Positions 12,541-25,100 of a stretch of DNA of 64,000 bases are shown here, piece by piece. The stretch is from contig OW203722.1 of the NCBI GenBank assembly GCA_934045075.1, positions 12,586,796 to 12,650,795 on the forward strand, read 5' to 3'. Both the position numbers and the translations under genes were made by a program. Position 1 is the first letter of the stretch, and every line of letters begins with the position of its first letter. Under the pieces are notes generated by a model that saw only the letters and a program-made list of their open reading frames with translations, did no database searches and was not told the origin of the DNA. This DNA is from Yponomeuta sedellus. Taxonomy: Eukaryota > Arthropoda > Insecta > Lepidoptera > Yponomeutidae.

Positions 12541-12740
12541 TGTAGCCTATATACGTCCCTCTGAGCACAAGCTTTCTCTCAGAGAGAAAGAGAGAGAATG
12601 ACCTTAATTAACTCAAAGCGCTGAATCGGGTAGTAGGTATGTACACAAATATCCCTAACTTAGAAAACAAAGGCATCGCTACTTTTTAAATGTGAGGCAA
12701 GTGTTCTACTACGCTAGCACCACATTTTTGTTCGTCGTTA
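12541..12740 (-). mobile_element. SINE family C copy, degraded
   Basis: Starts TGTAGCCTATATACGTCCC, passes a GA-rich stretch and ...CTTAATTAACTCAAAGCGCTGA, and ends with AATGTGAGGCAAGTGTTCTA. That end motif recurs in inverted orientation at 62937-62960. A segment in the middle is missing compared with 50093-50365. Confidence 0.6.
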
Positions 12741-13440
12741 GTTTGAACGATAATCGTCGAATTTTTTTTGTCAAGCCAATTACGAATGATGCCTTTTGGC
12801 CCCTACCTGATTAGGGCTTGTGGGAATCCCTCCTAACGGGGGTTGAGTCGTGCACGCAACGCGCTGACGCTAAACGCTCTTTCACCATGACATAATTAAA
12901 CGTAACATGGCTGTGAGCCCCCCAACATTAAACCCTTCTTGAGCTTCGTTTTCCTTGCTTGTTAAAGAATGTAGCGTTCAAATTTACATTGAAAGCAAAT
13001 AGGCTTGAAAAGGCGACCGGGTCGGGAGCGGTGCGTAGGAATAGAACAAAACGAGCGCAACACACAGCTGCCGCCTGTGCCCCGCGCTGCACAGTGCACA
13101 CCAACTGAAGGAAGTGAGACGTATTTCATATAACAGTTACATATATTCAGTATGAAATAATAACAGAACTTATAGTTAGGAATCACTGTGTAACTAAACT
13201 TCTGTTATTGTGTTCACAATTATATAATGAAAAACTCATTAACTACCTTTCTTGATCTATCTATCAATCTACAGTTATATAGTTTCTCGTTCTAATCTGT
13301 AGTAAAGTTAAATGCCAAAAAGAGATGGCTGAGTCCGATCAAATTTTTTTCGCGTACGTAATGAAAACAACGACATTAATATTACACGCGTACAAATTAA
13401 TTTCCGGTTCTAATATTTACCAATACTTAGAGGTTATCTA
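12741..13440. other. Gene-free spacer
   Basis: No recognised gene or repeat. The minus frame 12962-13186 has no protein features I can name. Confidence 0.4.
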
Positions 13441-13449
13441 TATCAATAT

Positions 13450-13725
13450 ATTATCGACATAGCTCAGAGAATCAGCAAGCTGAAGTGGCTGTGGGCTGGC
13501 CATATCTCGCGAAGAAACGACAACCGTTGGAGTAAACGTGTCCTTGAGTGAAGACCGCGACTCGGCAAACGTAGTGTAGGACGCCCTCCGCCTAGGTGGG
13601 ATGACGAACTGCGAAAAACTGCAGACAGATGCTGGATACGGCAAGCTGAAGACAGGGCGCTATGGCGCTCATTAGGGGAGGGCTATGTCCAATAGTGGAC
13701 TAGTATAACCTGACGACGACGACGA
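13450..13725 (+). mobile_element. LINE ORF2 C-terminal fragment
   Basis: The + strand reads IDIAQRISKLKWLWAGHISR then RNDNRWSKRVLE, an in-frame stop, then RPRLGKRSVGRPPPRWDDEL and CWIRQAEDRALWRSLGEGYV. These are hallmark end motifs of an endonuclease-reverse transcriptase ORF (KWxWAGHIxRxxDxRW, GRPxxRWDD). The stop in the middle and the 5' truncation show a dead copy. It ends with a (GAC)n tail at 13710-13725. Confidence 0.88.
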
Positions 13726-15070
13726 TCCATAACGACTTGCGTTATGAAAATCAACAGTTATTTTTAACAGGTATAGGGAACTATTATTTGCTGATAACGG
13801 GTAACCTAGTATCACTAGTATAACCCATCTCTAACACCAAGTAAAACGTTGGCTAACAGTACACTTCTCTTTTTGTAGTGTTCGAGCCATTCCGGCTGAG
13901 TTGGCAGGATAGTCGCTACACCGCTATTGTCGGAGCTTCCATTCAAGTGGCTTAAACAACAACGAGAATTATTGGTTTTATTGTGGACTTATTTTTAAGT
14001 GCAGAAGCCGTCGTTATTAAATATCAATATTAGGTTGCGATAGGTCGCAATATAATCATGTAATGGGTTACTAGATAATGTTATGTAGCCGTGTGGGCAG
14101 AAGTCTGTTGGCTTCGCCAGTTTACTTGTTGCGGTATTTGCCGGCGATCTCATCTGCATAATGCGGCTGCGGAGCGAGTGTCGCGCGGAACTTTACCTCA
14201 TTACGAGGATTAACGCTTAACGCAACATTATCTATTTAATAATTTAATCCAATATGCAGTTACCACGTTTAACGCCAATTACGGGAGACATGAGTAAATA
14301 AATTTAGCAAAACATAGGTGGTACTTATTAAATGAGCACCGGGTTTATGCCGGGCTCTGGCCGAGTAAATCGGCTGTACACAGTTCGTTAGATATTCAAA
14401 CAATGAGTTCATTAGCGCTGTAATCGGTGCGGTTCTCGACCGCGGTACGTGGACGCGGCTGTTGCAAAATATACCGGAGCCAATGGAGTGTGGCGGGCGA
14501 CGGGCGGCGGGCGAGCAAAATGTTGCCTGTCGATGGTCGTGTTTACCGACGCCTTTACCCTTCATTACTTCATGCAAAGTTTGTTACAGCAGTTGAAGCC
14601 ATTTTCGAGGAGCTAATTAACATGAACCCAGTTTACTTAATTTCATAAATTATTAGCAGTATAACCATACCTTATCGACTTTCACTATCAAGTGTGAAAA
14701 CTTTTCGAGCAGAAGCAGATAGCGTGAGTTGTTGAGTAATTTCCCTCATAAAAGTTCCCACTCATAGCATAGTATTAAAATTATAGTGCGTTATTATTTT
14801 AGTGACCAAGGCTAGCATTTAAAAGCTCCGTGTTATTTTTTATCATCTTTGGTAACATTAAGCAATAAAAAAGCGCGGGGCGAAGGTCGTATAGAGAGGT
14901 ACGTCTATAGTATTATATTTCAGAGCCGACATTATAAGTTGTTCGTTAAGTAAAGCTTAATATGTGAAAGCAATAGGTCGTGTGTCGACGAGGATTCGTT
15001 GGGGCACGACATGTCGCGTGCGCAGGCCCACCTGCCAATAATCACTGCCTGTTGTAAAACGCGCCTTTAT
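13726..15070. other. Gene-free spacer upstream of first visible Sema2a exon
   Basis: No domain-bearing frame. A GC-rich segment at 14420-14540 sits in overlapping short frames on both strands. I looked for a signal-peptide exon ending in a GT donor in the phase required by the semaphorin exon at 16099, and could not identify one here with confidence. Confidence 0.35.
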
Positions 15071-15074
15071 TGCC

Positions 15075-15325
15075 TAGAGCAGGGACACAAGACGGAAAAG
15101 TCTGTTAGCTTTTAGAATATACCATACTATCGGATAGAATCGGATATATTCGTGTAATAGAAATATCGGAACTAATATGACACTTAATTTCGAAATCGGA
15201 ACTAATATGTCACTTAATTTTGAAATCAGAACTCGATCATCAGTACGAAAACCGGGCAAATGTGGCGAAAACCGAAGCCTGCTCTAGAGCCCGAGGTATA
15301 TTCTAAAAGCTAACAGACTATACGT
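15075..15325. mobile_element. MITE-like element with inverted repeats
   Basis: GTCTGTTAGCTTTTAGAATA (near 15100) is matched in reverse complement by TATTCTAAAAGCTAACAGAC (near 15299-15318), and CTAGAGCAGG (15075) by CCTGCTCTAG (15279). Between them are two or three tandem units of about 30 bp (CGGAACTAATATGACACTTA and CGGAACTAATATGTCACTTA). A small non-autonomous DNA element or rearranged palindrome fits best. Confidence 0.6.
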
Positions 15326-15365
15326 CGAAGTAAGTTCGTTGCTTTCCAAGATATGCGAAATGTCA

Positions 15366-15400
15366 TATTATCTACACATCGATACAATGTGTAGATAACA
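15366..15400. repeat. Short inverted repeat (12-bp arms)
   Basis: TTATCTACACAT and ATGTGTAGATAA flank a short spacer containing CGATACA. It is a compact hairpin with no assigned role. Confidence 0.7.
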
Positions 15401-16098
15401 TAATGCAACTGAAAACCATTTTTTTGTATCGATTATTAGTAGAAGTTTCTATTTCACAACTAAATTTTTAAATTTTTTGATCAGTTTTGAAACTTTACAT
15501 GAGTACCTACCTATGCAATAATTTTGTATGAAATCACCTTGTTTAATTAAAATATAGAAATGATGAATTGCTTCATATTGGAAGACTTCATATTAATTAT
15601 TTCTTGCTAATCCGCGGTAGGTGTGCGTAGTAGTTAAGCACATAAACTCTCGCTGAGTTAAGGCCAGTCAGGGCTCTATTGTGGGGCGTATATAGGATGC
15701 GTTACATTGGAAGTGGTATTCAGGTTATGCATTATTTTTATAACACGTCGCCTTGTATATTACGACGATATACAAGGACGATACTTTCATTACAGGTGGC
15801 TAACCTACACCTAATTTGTCTCAAGTAATAATAAAAAACATCGCCTAACGAAATGTAGGGTTTAGTAATTTGGCTAAATTTAAAGGTGCGTATGAAGCTT
15901 GCTTGATAGCATAATATAATTCTGTACGCAGATACCTTAAGAAACCTATGACTCCACCTATTTTGTGAAATCTGTCTACGGCCTTAATAATTTAAAGACG
16001 ATTTGTAATTATTAGGTGCTCTATCTGTATATCTAAATTGTCTGTTGTGAAACGCTATGTATGTTCGATTTAATAACAGCATTTTTTTATCTTTTCAG

Positions 16099-16186
16099 AT
16101 AACATACGGGAGTTTTCGTGCGGCAACCTTTTCTATCGCACTTTGTACATGAATGAGGAGCGGGATACGCTGTTTGTTGGTGCTAT
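16099..16186 (+). CDS. Sema2a: Sema2a exon: start of sema domain
   Basis: Follows a pyrimidine-rich TTTTTTTATCTTTTCAG acceptor. It opens with two bases completing a codon from an upstream exon, then reads NIREFSCGNLFYRTLYMNEE and RDTLFVGA, the first strands of the semaphorin beta-propeller. The donor is GTAAGT, splitting the ATG methionine codon of GAMD. Confidence 0.93.
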
Positions 16187-19100
16187 GTAAGTAGTACTTT
16201 AGTGTATGTATGTAAATATATTCTCCACTCGAGAATCTGTGCATCCCAACGGCCATGAGATCTTCGGCGTAATGTTGACTAGCCCACCACCACTTGAACT
16301 TGCTAATCATAAATGAGGACAAATGGAAAACGCAAAGTAGGGCGATCCAGCTCACTAGATGGACAAGCTGAGGCAGACAAGGCTGGCTGGATAAGGATGT
16401 TTTTGAAATGTTTTATAGAGCCGTAGGACAAGTATCAGAACCTCAGCTTATCTTAAACATACATACGGGATCGGTATTTCATTTTGTAGAAGATGATAGG
16501 TTTTGACACGTTATTCATGATTAAGAAAAAGAAATTAGGGACGAGCAAGAAATTATGAATGTACAATATTTTCGGTTATACTCATTGTTTAAACGCAAAA
16601 ATATATGGTTATCGTTATCAACCCAATAATATCGTCATGTATGTCCCCACTGTTGGGGCACGGGTCTCTTCCTCCATCGCAGGAAGGTTAGGCCAAACAC
16701 CACCACGGGGCCAAGACCAGGTTGGTGGAGGATTGTAAGACAGTGGCGAGTCTTACTGTTAGAAGTTATCAAGCCGCCCATACGGCCTCTGACATGGCTT
16801 AACGATTGCCATTTCATGACAGCCGGCACCAACGGCTTAACGTGCCTTGCGAAGCACGGAATCGCTTGGAAATATGCCACTAGCGATAGTCACGGGACGG
16901 TCCCCCATCCTGCACCTGACCGCGCCTGTTGTTGCTTAACTCTAGTGATTGATTCCAATCACTCGGTTCGCCTAGACCACGATATTTTTATGTTATATTA
17001 TAAAGTCTGACAAACCGAGTGCGGGAGCGGCAACGTACGTACCTACTCAATTTACAATAATGAGGTGAAAGAGTGGAACAAGTAAAAGAATTTGTCTATT
17101 TGGGGAGCCTGTTTACGAGGGATGGAAAGTGTGAAGGTGATATGGAAAGAAGAGTAAATGCGGAAAATTGTGTAAACGGTGCCTTGCACTCCATTGTGTG
17201 CAGCCGAAACATCTCCAAAAGAGCTATATTAGCTATTCATAATGGTGTGCTGGTCCCAACACTTATGTATGGTAGCGAGACTTGGGTGTGGCAAAAGAAG
17301 CAAGAAAGTAGAATTAATGCAGTAGAAATGAGGTCCTTGAGAAGTATGTGTAGTGTTACTTTGAATGACAGGATACGCAATAGTCTGATTAGAGAACGTT
17401 GTGGACTGAAAGAGGATGTAGTGACTAGAATTGAGAAAGGAATGTTGCTTTGGTTTGGACATGTGGAGAGGATAAAGGAAGAAAGAGTGACGAAACAAAT
17501 ATATGTTGCGAATATGAGTGGAAGGGCTGGTAAGGGTCGTCCCAGGCGGACATACATCGACCAGATAGGGGATGTATTAGCAAAAGGAAAGATAAAAAGT
17601 ACCCGGATCCGGCGTGCGTGCATACAACGACTTATGAACGTTGATGAAGCGAAGGTGATCTGTCAGGATCGTGGCAAGTGGCAGTTCCGGTCTCTGCTTA
17701 CCCGTCTGGGATACAGGCGTGAGGTTATGTATGTACAACATAAGAAAGTAAAACGATGTTGCCACAATAAAAGTATAATAGTAAAAAGTACGGTATAGTG
17801 GTCTTACTGCAGGGCACAGGCCTTCTTTCAGAGAGAGTAGGGGCTTAATCACCACGCGTGCCCACCGCTGATTGGCGATTTCAACCGGTGAGGTATGTAT
17901 GTCTGTGAGTACAAACCAGAGTTGGTTTCCTCGCGCTATTTTCCTTCACAGATAACGAGTGGTACTGCCACTAAAAATTCACAAATTGTAGCGGGTTGTT
18001 CCACTAATGTATATAGAAAACAAAGAGTAAACAAAGAGTGTGTGGAGTGAACTTAAAATAACTAACAATCTGACTGATGAGCGTTAACTATTAATCAAAC
18101 GGGGTACAGTACTACACAAGAAATAAGTGTCGCGGATGTACCTGCGCAGATGACTAAATTTTGGATGTGCGGCAAGTTGATCGACCAATCAGATAGTTTC
18201 ATTTTATGGCAGGCCGCGCGCCTTTGTTGCTATTGGTTGATTCAACGTCATCGATGCAGGTGACTATTAGTTTGGCAATATTAGCGTGAGCGAAATAGGT
18301 AGCGCTACTGCGGCAATCAATTCTGCACCTTAACCGTATCGGTTAAAGATCATGTTGAATGTATTAATATCTTCGGGTACTTTCGTTACACTTCTTCCTA
18401 GTCTGCGCGAACGTAGATTCCCGAAGGGACTTTTATGATGTGTAGTACTGTACTTTGGTATTTCGCAATGAGTTAATTGTAGAAACATACTTAAAATTGG
18501 GTTCCGCCTATTTAATGTCCCAACTGTTGAGCAGTCGTTTGATGGTTATTTTTTGATTTTTTTCTTTTTACAGATTTTTTTTTATTTTGTCAAATTACCT
18601 ATCACAATCATTTAAACACGACAAACAGATTATTCATATTAAGAATAAATCCCAAGATCCTATTTTCAAAATCTGATCTCTGGAGACGGAGTAATGAGGG
18701 ATCGTGAATTCGGACATACTTACATATATAAGCCAAACATATTACCTTCTATTTGGGTTTCGCCGCAGTCGGGTAAAAAAGATTGTAGAATGCGCGTTCC
18801 CGGTTAGAATTTGTAATTTATAACAACTTGTTCAACAACGCGTTGTTCTAACGTTCAACTTTTGTTCTACTGCTATTGAAAAATTACGTTCAGTTTTAAG
18901 TTATTTATTTTATGAAATTTTACGGTTTTTCTACTTTGTATCAATTGACACTGTCACTAAATATGATTCTTCTGTGGAGGGCAATAATTTAGGCTCTGAC
19001 ATTGGTAGAGTAGGTAAAAGACTAATTAAAAAAAATACGTGTACCTAAACCTTAATATTTCGAAAAATAATTTTAATAAGTGTTAGAAAATAAATGTTTG

Positions 19101-22100
19101 GATTTTTGGCATAGTTGCATTTTGGCTTCTCTTTCTGCATAGGCGCCAAATGTAAATGTTTATTGCTTGAGTAATTGATTTTTTTTCCTTTTTACGTCAC
19201 GAACCAGTACTGAAACTGAACAGAGTATTAACTTTTTATGAGTTATGATTGCCCTAAGTCGATGTTATTGAGCTTGTAATCTCTCTGAGGGCAAGTTACG
19301 ACGATTTACCGCGGGAATGGTACCGCAACATGAAGGCAATTCCGACTGTTATTTCAACCAAGCTTTTATTTGTTCTTTTTTGCATTTAACTACACTTATT
19401 TATATTAAAGTTACTGCCACAGTAAAATTAAAACCGACTATTAAATAATAGTAGGTATGAAGTTTGGAGATAGTCTATTCGTTACTTCTCTAAAACAATC
19501 TATTATTACCAATAAGACAGTGAACTAAACCGGACCCTTGGTAAATGTTCTTTGGTCTTTACAGAAAAGTATATTTTGATCTTATCTTGAATCATACAGC
19601 TACTTTTATTTTTAACGTTTATTATGTTGCAGTTACTGCGTTATTCTAAATAAACACTTTAAATTAATGATGTTTTCCTTTACATAGACCAATTAAACTG
19701 TATTTGAGGAGTGTTTCAAGAAATCTTATGGTATTTGTTTTTATACTGATAGGGTTCTTATTTGTAAAAACACAATTCTTCTAAAACACTCGATAGTGTA
19801 CTCCGTGGTTACGTTTTTTCCTTGTTGAACCTCCACCACAGACTACTTTAATCAGCGTTTTTTAGAGTTCTTATAAATATAACCGTTTCACTTTATATAT
19901 GTTAAACTAGTTCTTTTTCTTATACAAATCGAAACGTAACTAGGTAGAGTTTAAAGGAGTTTTCCAGTTTGCCTTTTGCAAAGAGACTAGAGTAACTTAT
20001 GTTCACTTCATTGAATATCCTAAAAAGCTCGTCGACTTTGGGAACGGTCGTATGTACAAGTTTTTTTCCGCGCTAAAGAATTCAGAACTTCATGCGGGCA
20101 AGCGATTCCACGTAATTTATGCGGCTCGTTGACTCGTGACTCGAACCAAATAAAATAAAAGAATCATCGCATTTGCCCGCCGTTATTCCGAAAATACGAA
20201 CATGTTTATCGAGAGTGACAAAAACGGCTCGCTTTAACGGATTTGTTTCGTTTCGCCTAGGTTGTATGGAGTACTGGGTGTACTTCGAATTAGTCATCTA
20301 CGGAAGACTTCATACTATTTTTTTAATACTATTAACAGACGATCTAACTTGGTACGGGCCGGACAGCGGATTTGGCGTACCATCGGTCAGAGCAAAGATG
20401 AAATAGTATTATTTATTATTCAGCAGACAACTTTTTCAGACGACGGATATGGTATGGAGCGTATCGAAACCGCTGTCCGGCCCGTGCCAAGTTCGAACGT
20501 ATATTAATACTATTACTATATCTCTTTGGATGTAATTTATACAGATTTATTTTTAAAAAACACTACTACTTAAAATAATCCTCAGATGCAGTTTAAATAC
20601 CTGTGGTAAAGCAATATTCGTAACCACACATTATTGAAACTGCCTTCGAGGCATGTATTAGAGGTATCGTGAGAATCGTGAGCATCGTTTTTTTATGTGT
20701 AACACCGTTATTCTTTTGTTCCAGGGATCGAGTGTTCAGGCTAAACTTGACTGACATTAGCCAGTCGCATTGTGAGGTAAGTCTCTTTTAAATAAAGCAA
20801 GGCGAAAGCTAGGGATCATGAAGTTTGCTTACAAGTTATCTAATTAAAGAGGCACCAACCGCATCCTCCGCTGCCACTCGTTACACTTGTCTAGACTCGA
20901 CATGAGGTTTTCCACTTGTCTCCCAAGTGTCATCCAGTATTCAAAGGCAAAACGCACTCCTCTAAGTGCTCTCACTTTATAATAAAAATCTTGACGTTAT
21001 CCTTCACTACGGTAAAAGAAAAATGCGGTTGCTCTTTTTTTTTAGTTTATTTTGAAATGCTTATTCCAGCTTTGAAACACTTCTACCTACTTTGCATTTT
21101 TTCACTATGTATTACGGGATGCGTTTTCGTGATCCAAACATAGTATTCGAATGATCGAACCAAAACTCTGACTAGGTCAGGACGGTTATTCAAACGGTCG
21201 CCCAATTCATTCATGATAGATCTAAATTGTCTTAATGACGTTCATATTGACGTACATATGATATACAGTCGAAGGCAGCTCCGTTAAACTTTATATTTTT
21301 GTTGCAAAGTGGCGTGTAGCGGAACTGAGCAGAGTATAAGATTGTAAAGGTTGATGTGCTGTCGACTACACGGAGCGGGTTTAGCGTTTATTGGGTTGTT
21401 GGGCCTCTAACATTCCTTAATAGCATTCTGACTAACTAAGCTTGTCTCGTCTCGACTTTGCGAAATCCTGCTTCTGCCCAGATTTTTTCTGTGTGAAGTT
21501 TGATTATCAGCTAGAAACATGCTGAAAAATTAGTTGAAATAATCTCCTATGTCGAAAAAAACGATTTAGAAATGCATGTTAGCCGAAAAACCCACATTCT
21601 GGCTGGTGGGGACGCTTATAAAAGCCTAAATTTTAGGTATTATGTGGGGAGGGCTAGAATTGAGGGCTTTCAATTGTCGCCCAAGAATTCCTACATCCAT
21701 TTTCCGTTATCTCGGAAAAAGGTTTAAATTCAATTTTTTACACTGACTGGGTTCTCCGCTGACATACGAAAGTTTTGATAATATTTTCATTCAGTTCATA
21801 TTTATTGAAAATGTATTTATTGAAAAACCATACATGTCGTAGAGTAACTTATTTTTTGCTATTTCCTTTTTTCCCGTCAAAGATATTGAAAAAATGTCTA
21901 GTATGCAACTTGTAGAGCGTCTGCAATGTTTGTTGAAAACCTACAATGTTTTATTTAGTCTGAACTAACCCTGAGCTTCTGCCAACAGAAAGACGCTATG
22001 CTCCTCGAGGCGAGCAACGTGGCACGCTGCGTCAGCAAGGGCAAATCGGAGCCGTTCGAGTGCCGCAACCATATTCGCGTGCTGCAGCCCGTGGGCGACG

Positions 22101-25100
22101 GGCAGCGTCTCTACGTGTGCGGCACCAACGCGCACAGCCCCAAGGATTGGGTCGTATATGTGAGTGTGACCATAGCACTGCTAGGATTGAATATGTACAA
22201 AGTTACCTCGAAAATGTGCCCATACTGAAACACGTCAATTAGTGTTTGTCGTTGAGAACTTTTCATTTCGTTCAACGGATTTTGATTTTCATTTGTTATA
22301 CTTTTTTAGTAAAAAAATATATAATAAGATGTTTTTGCGGTATTTCCTCGTTCAGTAGACATTCCTTTATGTAGGACAATGATTTACGTGCTGGGTCAAT
22401 TGTAGAGAGCGTAAATTTAGAAAAAGTAAATTTCTTAGAATTATGTAATGCCTGATATTTCGAAGAATACTTATATATTTGAGCAACAAGTCACAGAACA
22501 AAAATGAATTTTATTAACTCTAATACACCCTATATCAGAAGCCAAAAATTAGAAAACCCATTTTTTTAAACGGTATTGACTTTAATCGATTAATTTTCTA
22601 GGTGTTTGATCCTAGTTTCTAAACTGTAGTTTCTAAAAATAGCTGTCATTGTGGTTAAGATTTATGATGTTTCCTTTTGAAAAAAAAATGTATTATAAAA
22701 CAAGTTACATATGATTTTTATTCAATAGTATTCTAGTTAGGACCCCAAAGCACCTTAAACAAAGAACGCATCCGAAATACGCACAAAATTTTCATTTCAA
22801 GAATATTAACAGAGGACCTTCTTATCTCTCCCATCTGTTCTTACCACTGGGAATAACCCTGACTCACAATCAGTAAATGCTCCTAAAAGAACAAAATCGC
22901 TTGCAGTTAAACCTGACTCATTTGCCGCGGCACGAGTATATCCCGGGGATCGGACTTGGCGTAGCAAAGTGCCCGTACGACCCAGCTGACAACAGCACCG
23001 CTGTTTGGGTGACCCGTGGCAACCCGGGCGACCTGCCGGCCTTGTACGCCGGCACTAATGCAGAGTTCACTAAAGCGGACCCAGTGATCTTTCGCAATGA
23101 CCTCTTTGACTTTCGCACGGGACAAAAGAAGTTCAACTTCAAGCGAACTTTGAAGTATGACTCCAAGTGGTTGGACAGTGAGTATCTGGGAATATATTTT
23201 TGAGAATACTAGTTGAGCCAGTGGCTTTCGCACAAGGAAACAAAAGATTGTGCTGTCGCAGTTAGTCCCGGTTTCTGCTCTACTTTCAATAGATTTTTTT
23301 GACTTAATTTTGATTTTAAATATGTTATAATGGTAGTGGTCATGAATGCAAGGATAATTATACCTACATGTTTAAGTATGACTTAACGATCTTACTTCTT
23401 TCGCAGAGACGAATTTCGTGGGGTCCTTTGATGTAGAAGACTACGTTCTGTTCTTCTTCCGAGAAACTGCTGTAGAGTTCATGAATTGCGGTAAAGCGGT
23501 TTACTCCAGAGTGGCCAGAGTCTGTAAGCAAGATACGGGTGGCAAGCACATTCTCAGTCAAAACTGGGCTACCTATCTGAAGGCTCGTCTAAACTGCAGC
23601 ATACCTGGAGAATTTCCCTTCTATTTCGACGAAATCCGTAAGTTCCGCCACTGTTTTCAATCAACTCGAGAGTCCAGCTTGATTCGTGTTTCGTTGCGAG
23701 TGTTTTGTTCTTGTCCACAGAGAGTGTATATCAAATGCCAGGTGACACAAGTCGGTTCTACGCCGCATTCACGACTGGCGCCAGCGATGGTTTAATTGGA
23801 TCTGCCATCTGCACCTACACTATGGAGGATATTCATGAAGCTTTCGCCGGCCGGTTTAAAGAGCAGGTACGTTGTTTGTGCTGGAGCATTTGTATTGTGC
23901 ACCTTTGAATATTACTTTATTTCGTGTGGTGAATTGACAGGCTACGTCGAGCTCGGCCTGGCTGCCTGTGCTGCGAGCGCGAGTCCCCGAGCCGAGGCCG
24001 GGAACTTGTGTCAACAACACCGAGGCACTGCCTGACAATGTCCTAAACTTTATCAGGTAACAAGACACATTTAAGTTTTATTACTCGAAAGTTCTAAATT
24101 AATCTCGTTTCGTCGGTTCCGTGCGTGTGACGAAGTTTGACAAAGATACATTTAATCTCAGCAACATAAATTCATATTACAGAAATGTAGAGCAAAATAT
24201 TCATCAAGTTGCTGGAACTGTAAGCACGAAACTGGTTCGCTTTATTGGAAAAGGCAGATTGTTTCATCTCTCGTTCCCTTGAGAGAGCTTTAATCTTAAC
24301 AAGCCTGCGCGACCTCACATTAGTTTCGCGAGCGAGACGCGCCGCGTGCGTTCCTTAATTGGGTCACTTGCCTTAATTGACGACGCGGTGCGAAATTCGT
24401 ACTCCTCAGCTCTCTATATCCCACCTACTGGCAAAGCTCTCAATTTCATTGAGTAATTGAAGCATGGGTCGGAATCACTTCCTGTAATTTAGCGAGACGT
24501 GTGTGAAACGTGCTCACGATGCGATTTATGATTGTATCTGAACTGTCCAAGGTCTCATCCGCTAATGGATTCAGCGGTGCGGCAAGAGGGGGACTCACCG
24601 GTGTTCTACAAGCGTGACTTGGTTCTGACCACGCTGGTGGTGGACAAACAGTTCGTCGACATGCTCGGCGCTGATATTACGTATACCGTCTTCTATGCTG
24701 GAACAAGTATGTATCTTTTGCCTTCTCATTCGCTCTCAGTCCCAGTCTATGCCACTCAACCTGGCTCTCGTTGAAATGAGCTGAAGAATTGGATACCATT
24801 TTAGCTATTTTAGTGATAATATCCATAAATGTTTTCTCCACTAGGTGAAGGAGAGGTGTACAAAATAGTGCAATGGCCTGGCGGCTCGAGAGTGGCGGAT
24901 GTGTGGCACGCAGCCGATGGGGAAGTCGTCAGGGCCCTCGCCATTTCTAGAAGAACACATGCCCTGTATGTCGCTACTGACAACCGCATGAGACAGCTGC
25001 CTTTACGAGCTTGCTCACACAGGTAAGGCTGCTGGCACCGTTGTAACCTATGACAAGTAGAAAAATTACTTAACATGGAAAGTCTTTTTTTTTAAAACCT

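Noticed and set aside
17229..17855. Long minus-strand frames (up to 128 codons)
   Set aside because: They are shadows of the + strand reverse-transcriptase frame.
22877..22906. In-frame ATG before LNLTHLPR as a start codon
   Set aside because: These bases lie in the intron before a TTGCAG acceptor, and the preceding exons match semaphorin in order and phase.
22907..23233. Minus-strand 108-codon frame
   Set aside because: Antisense shadow of a GC-rich Sema2a exon.
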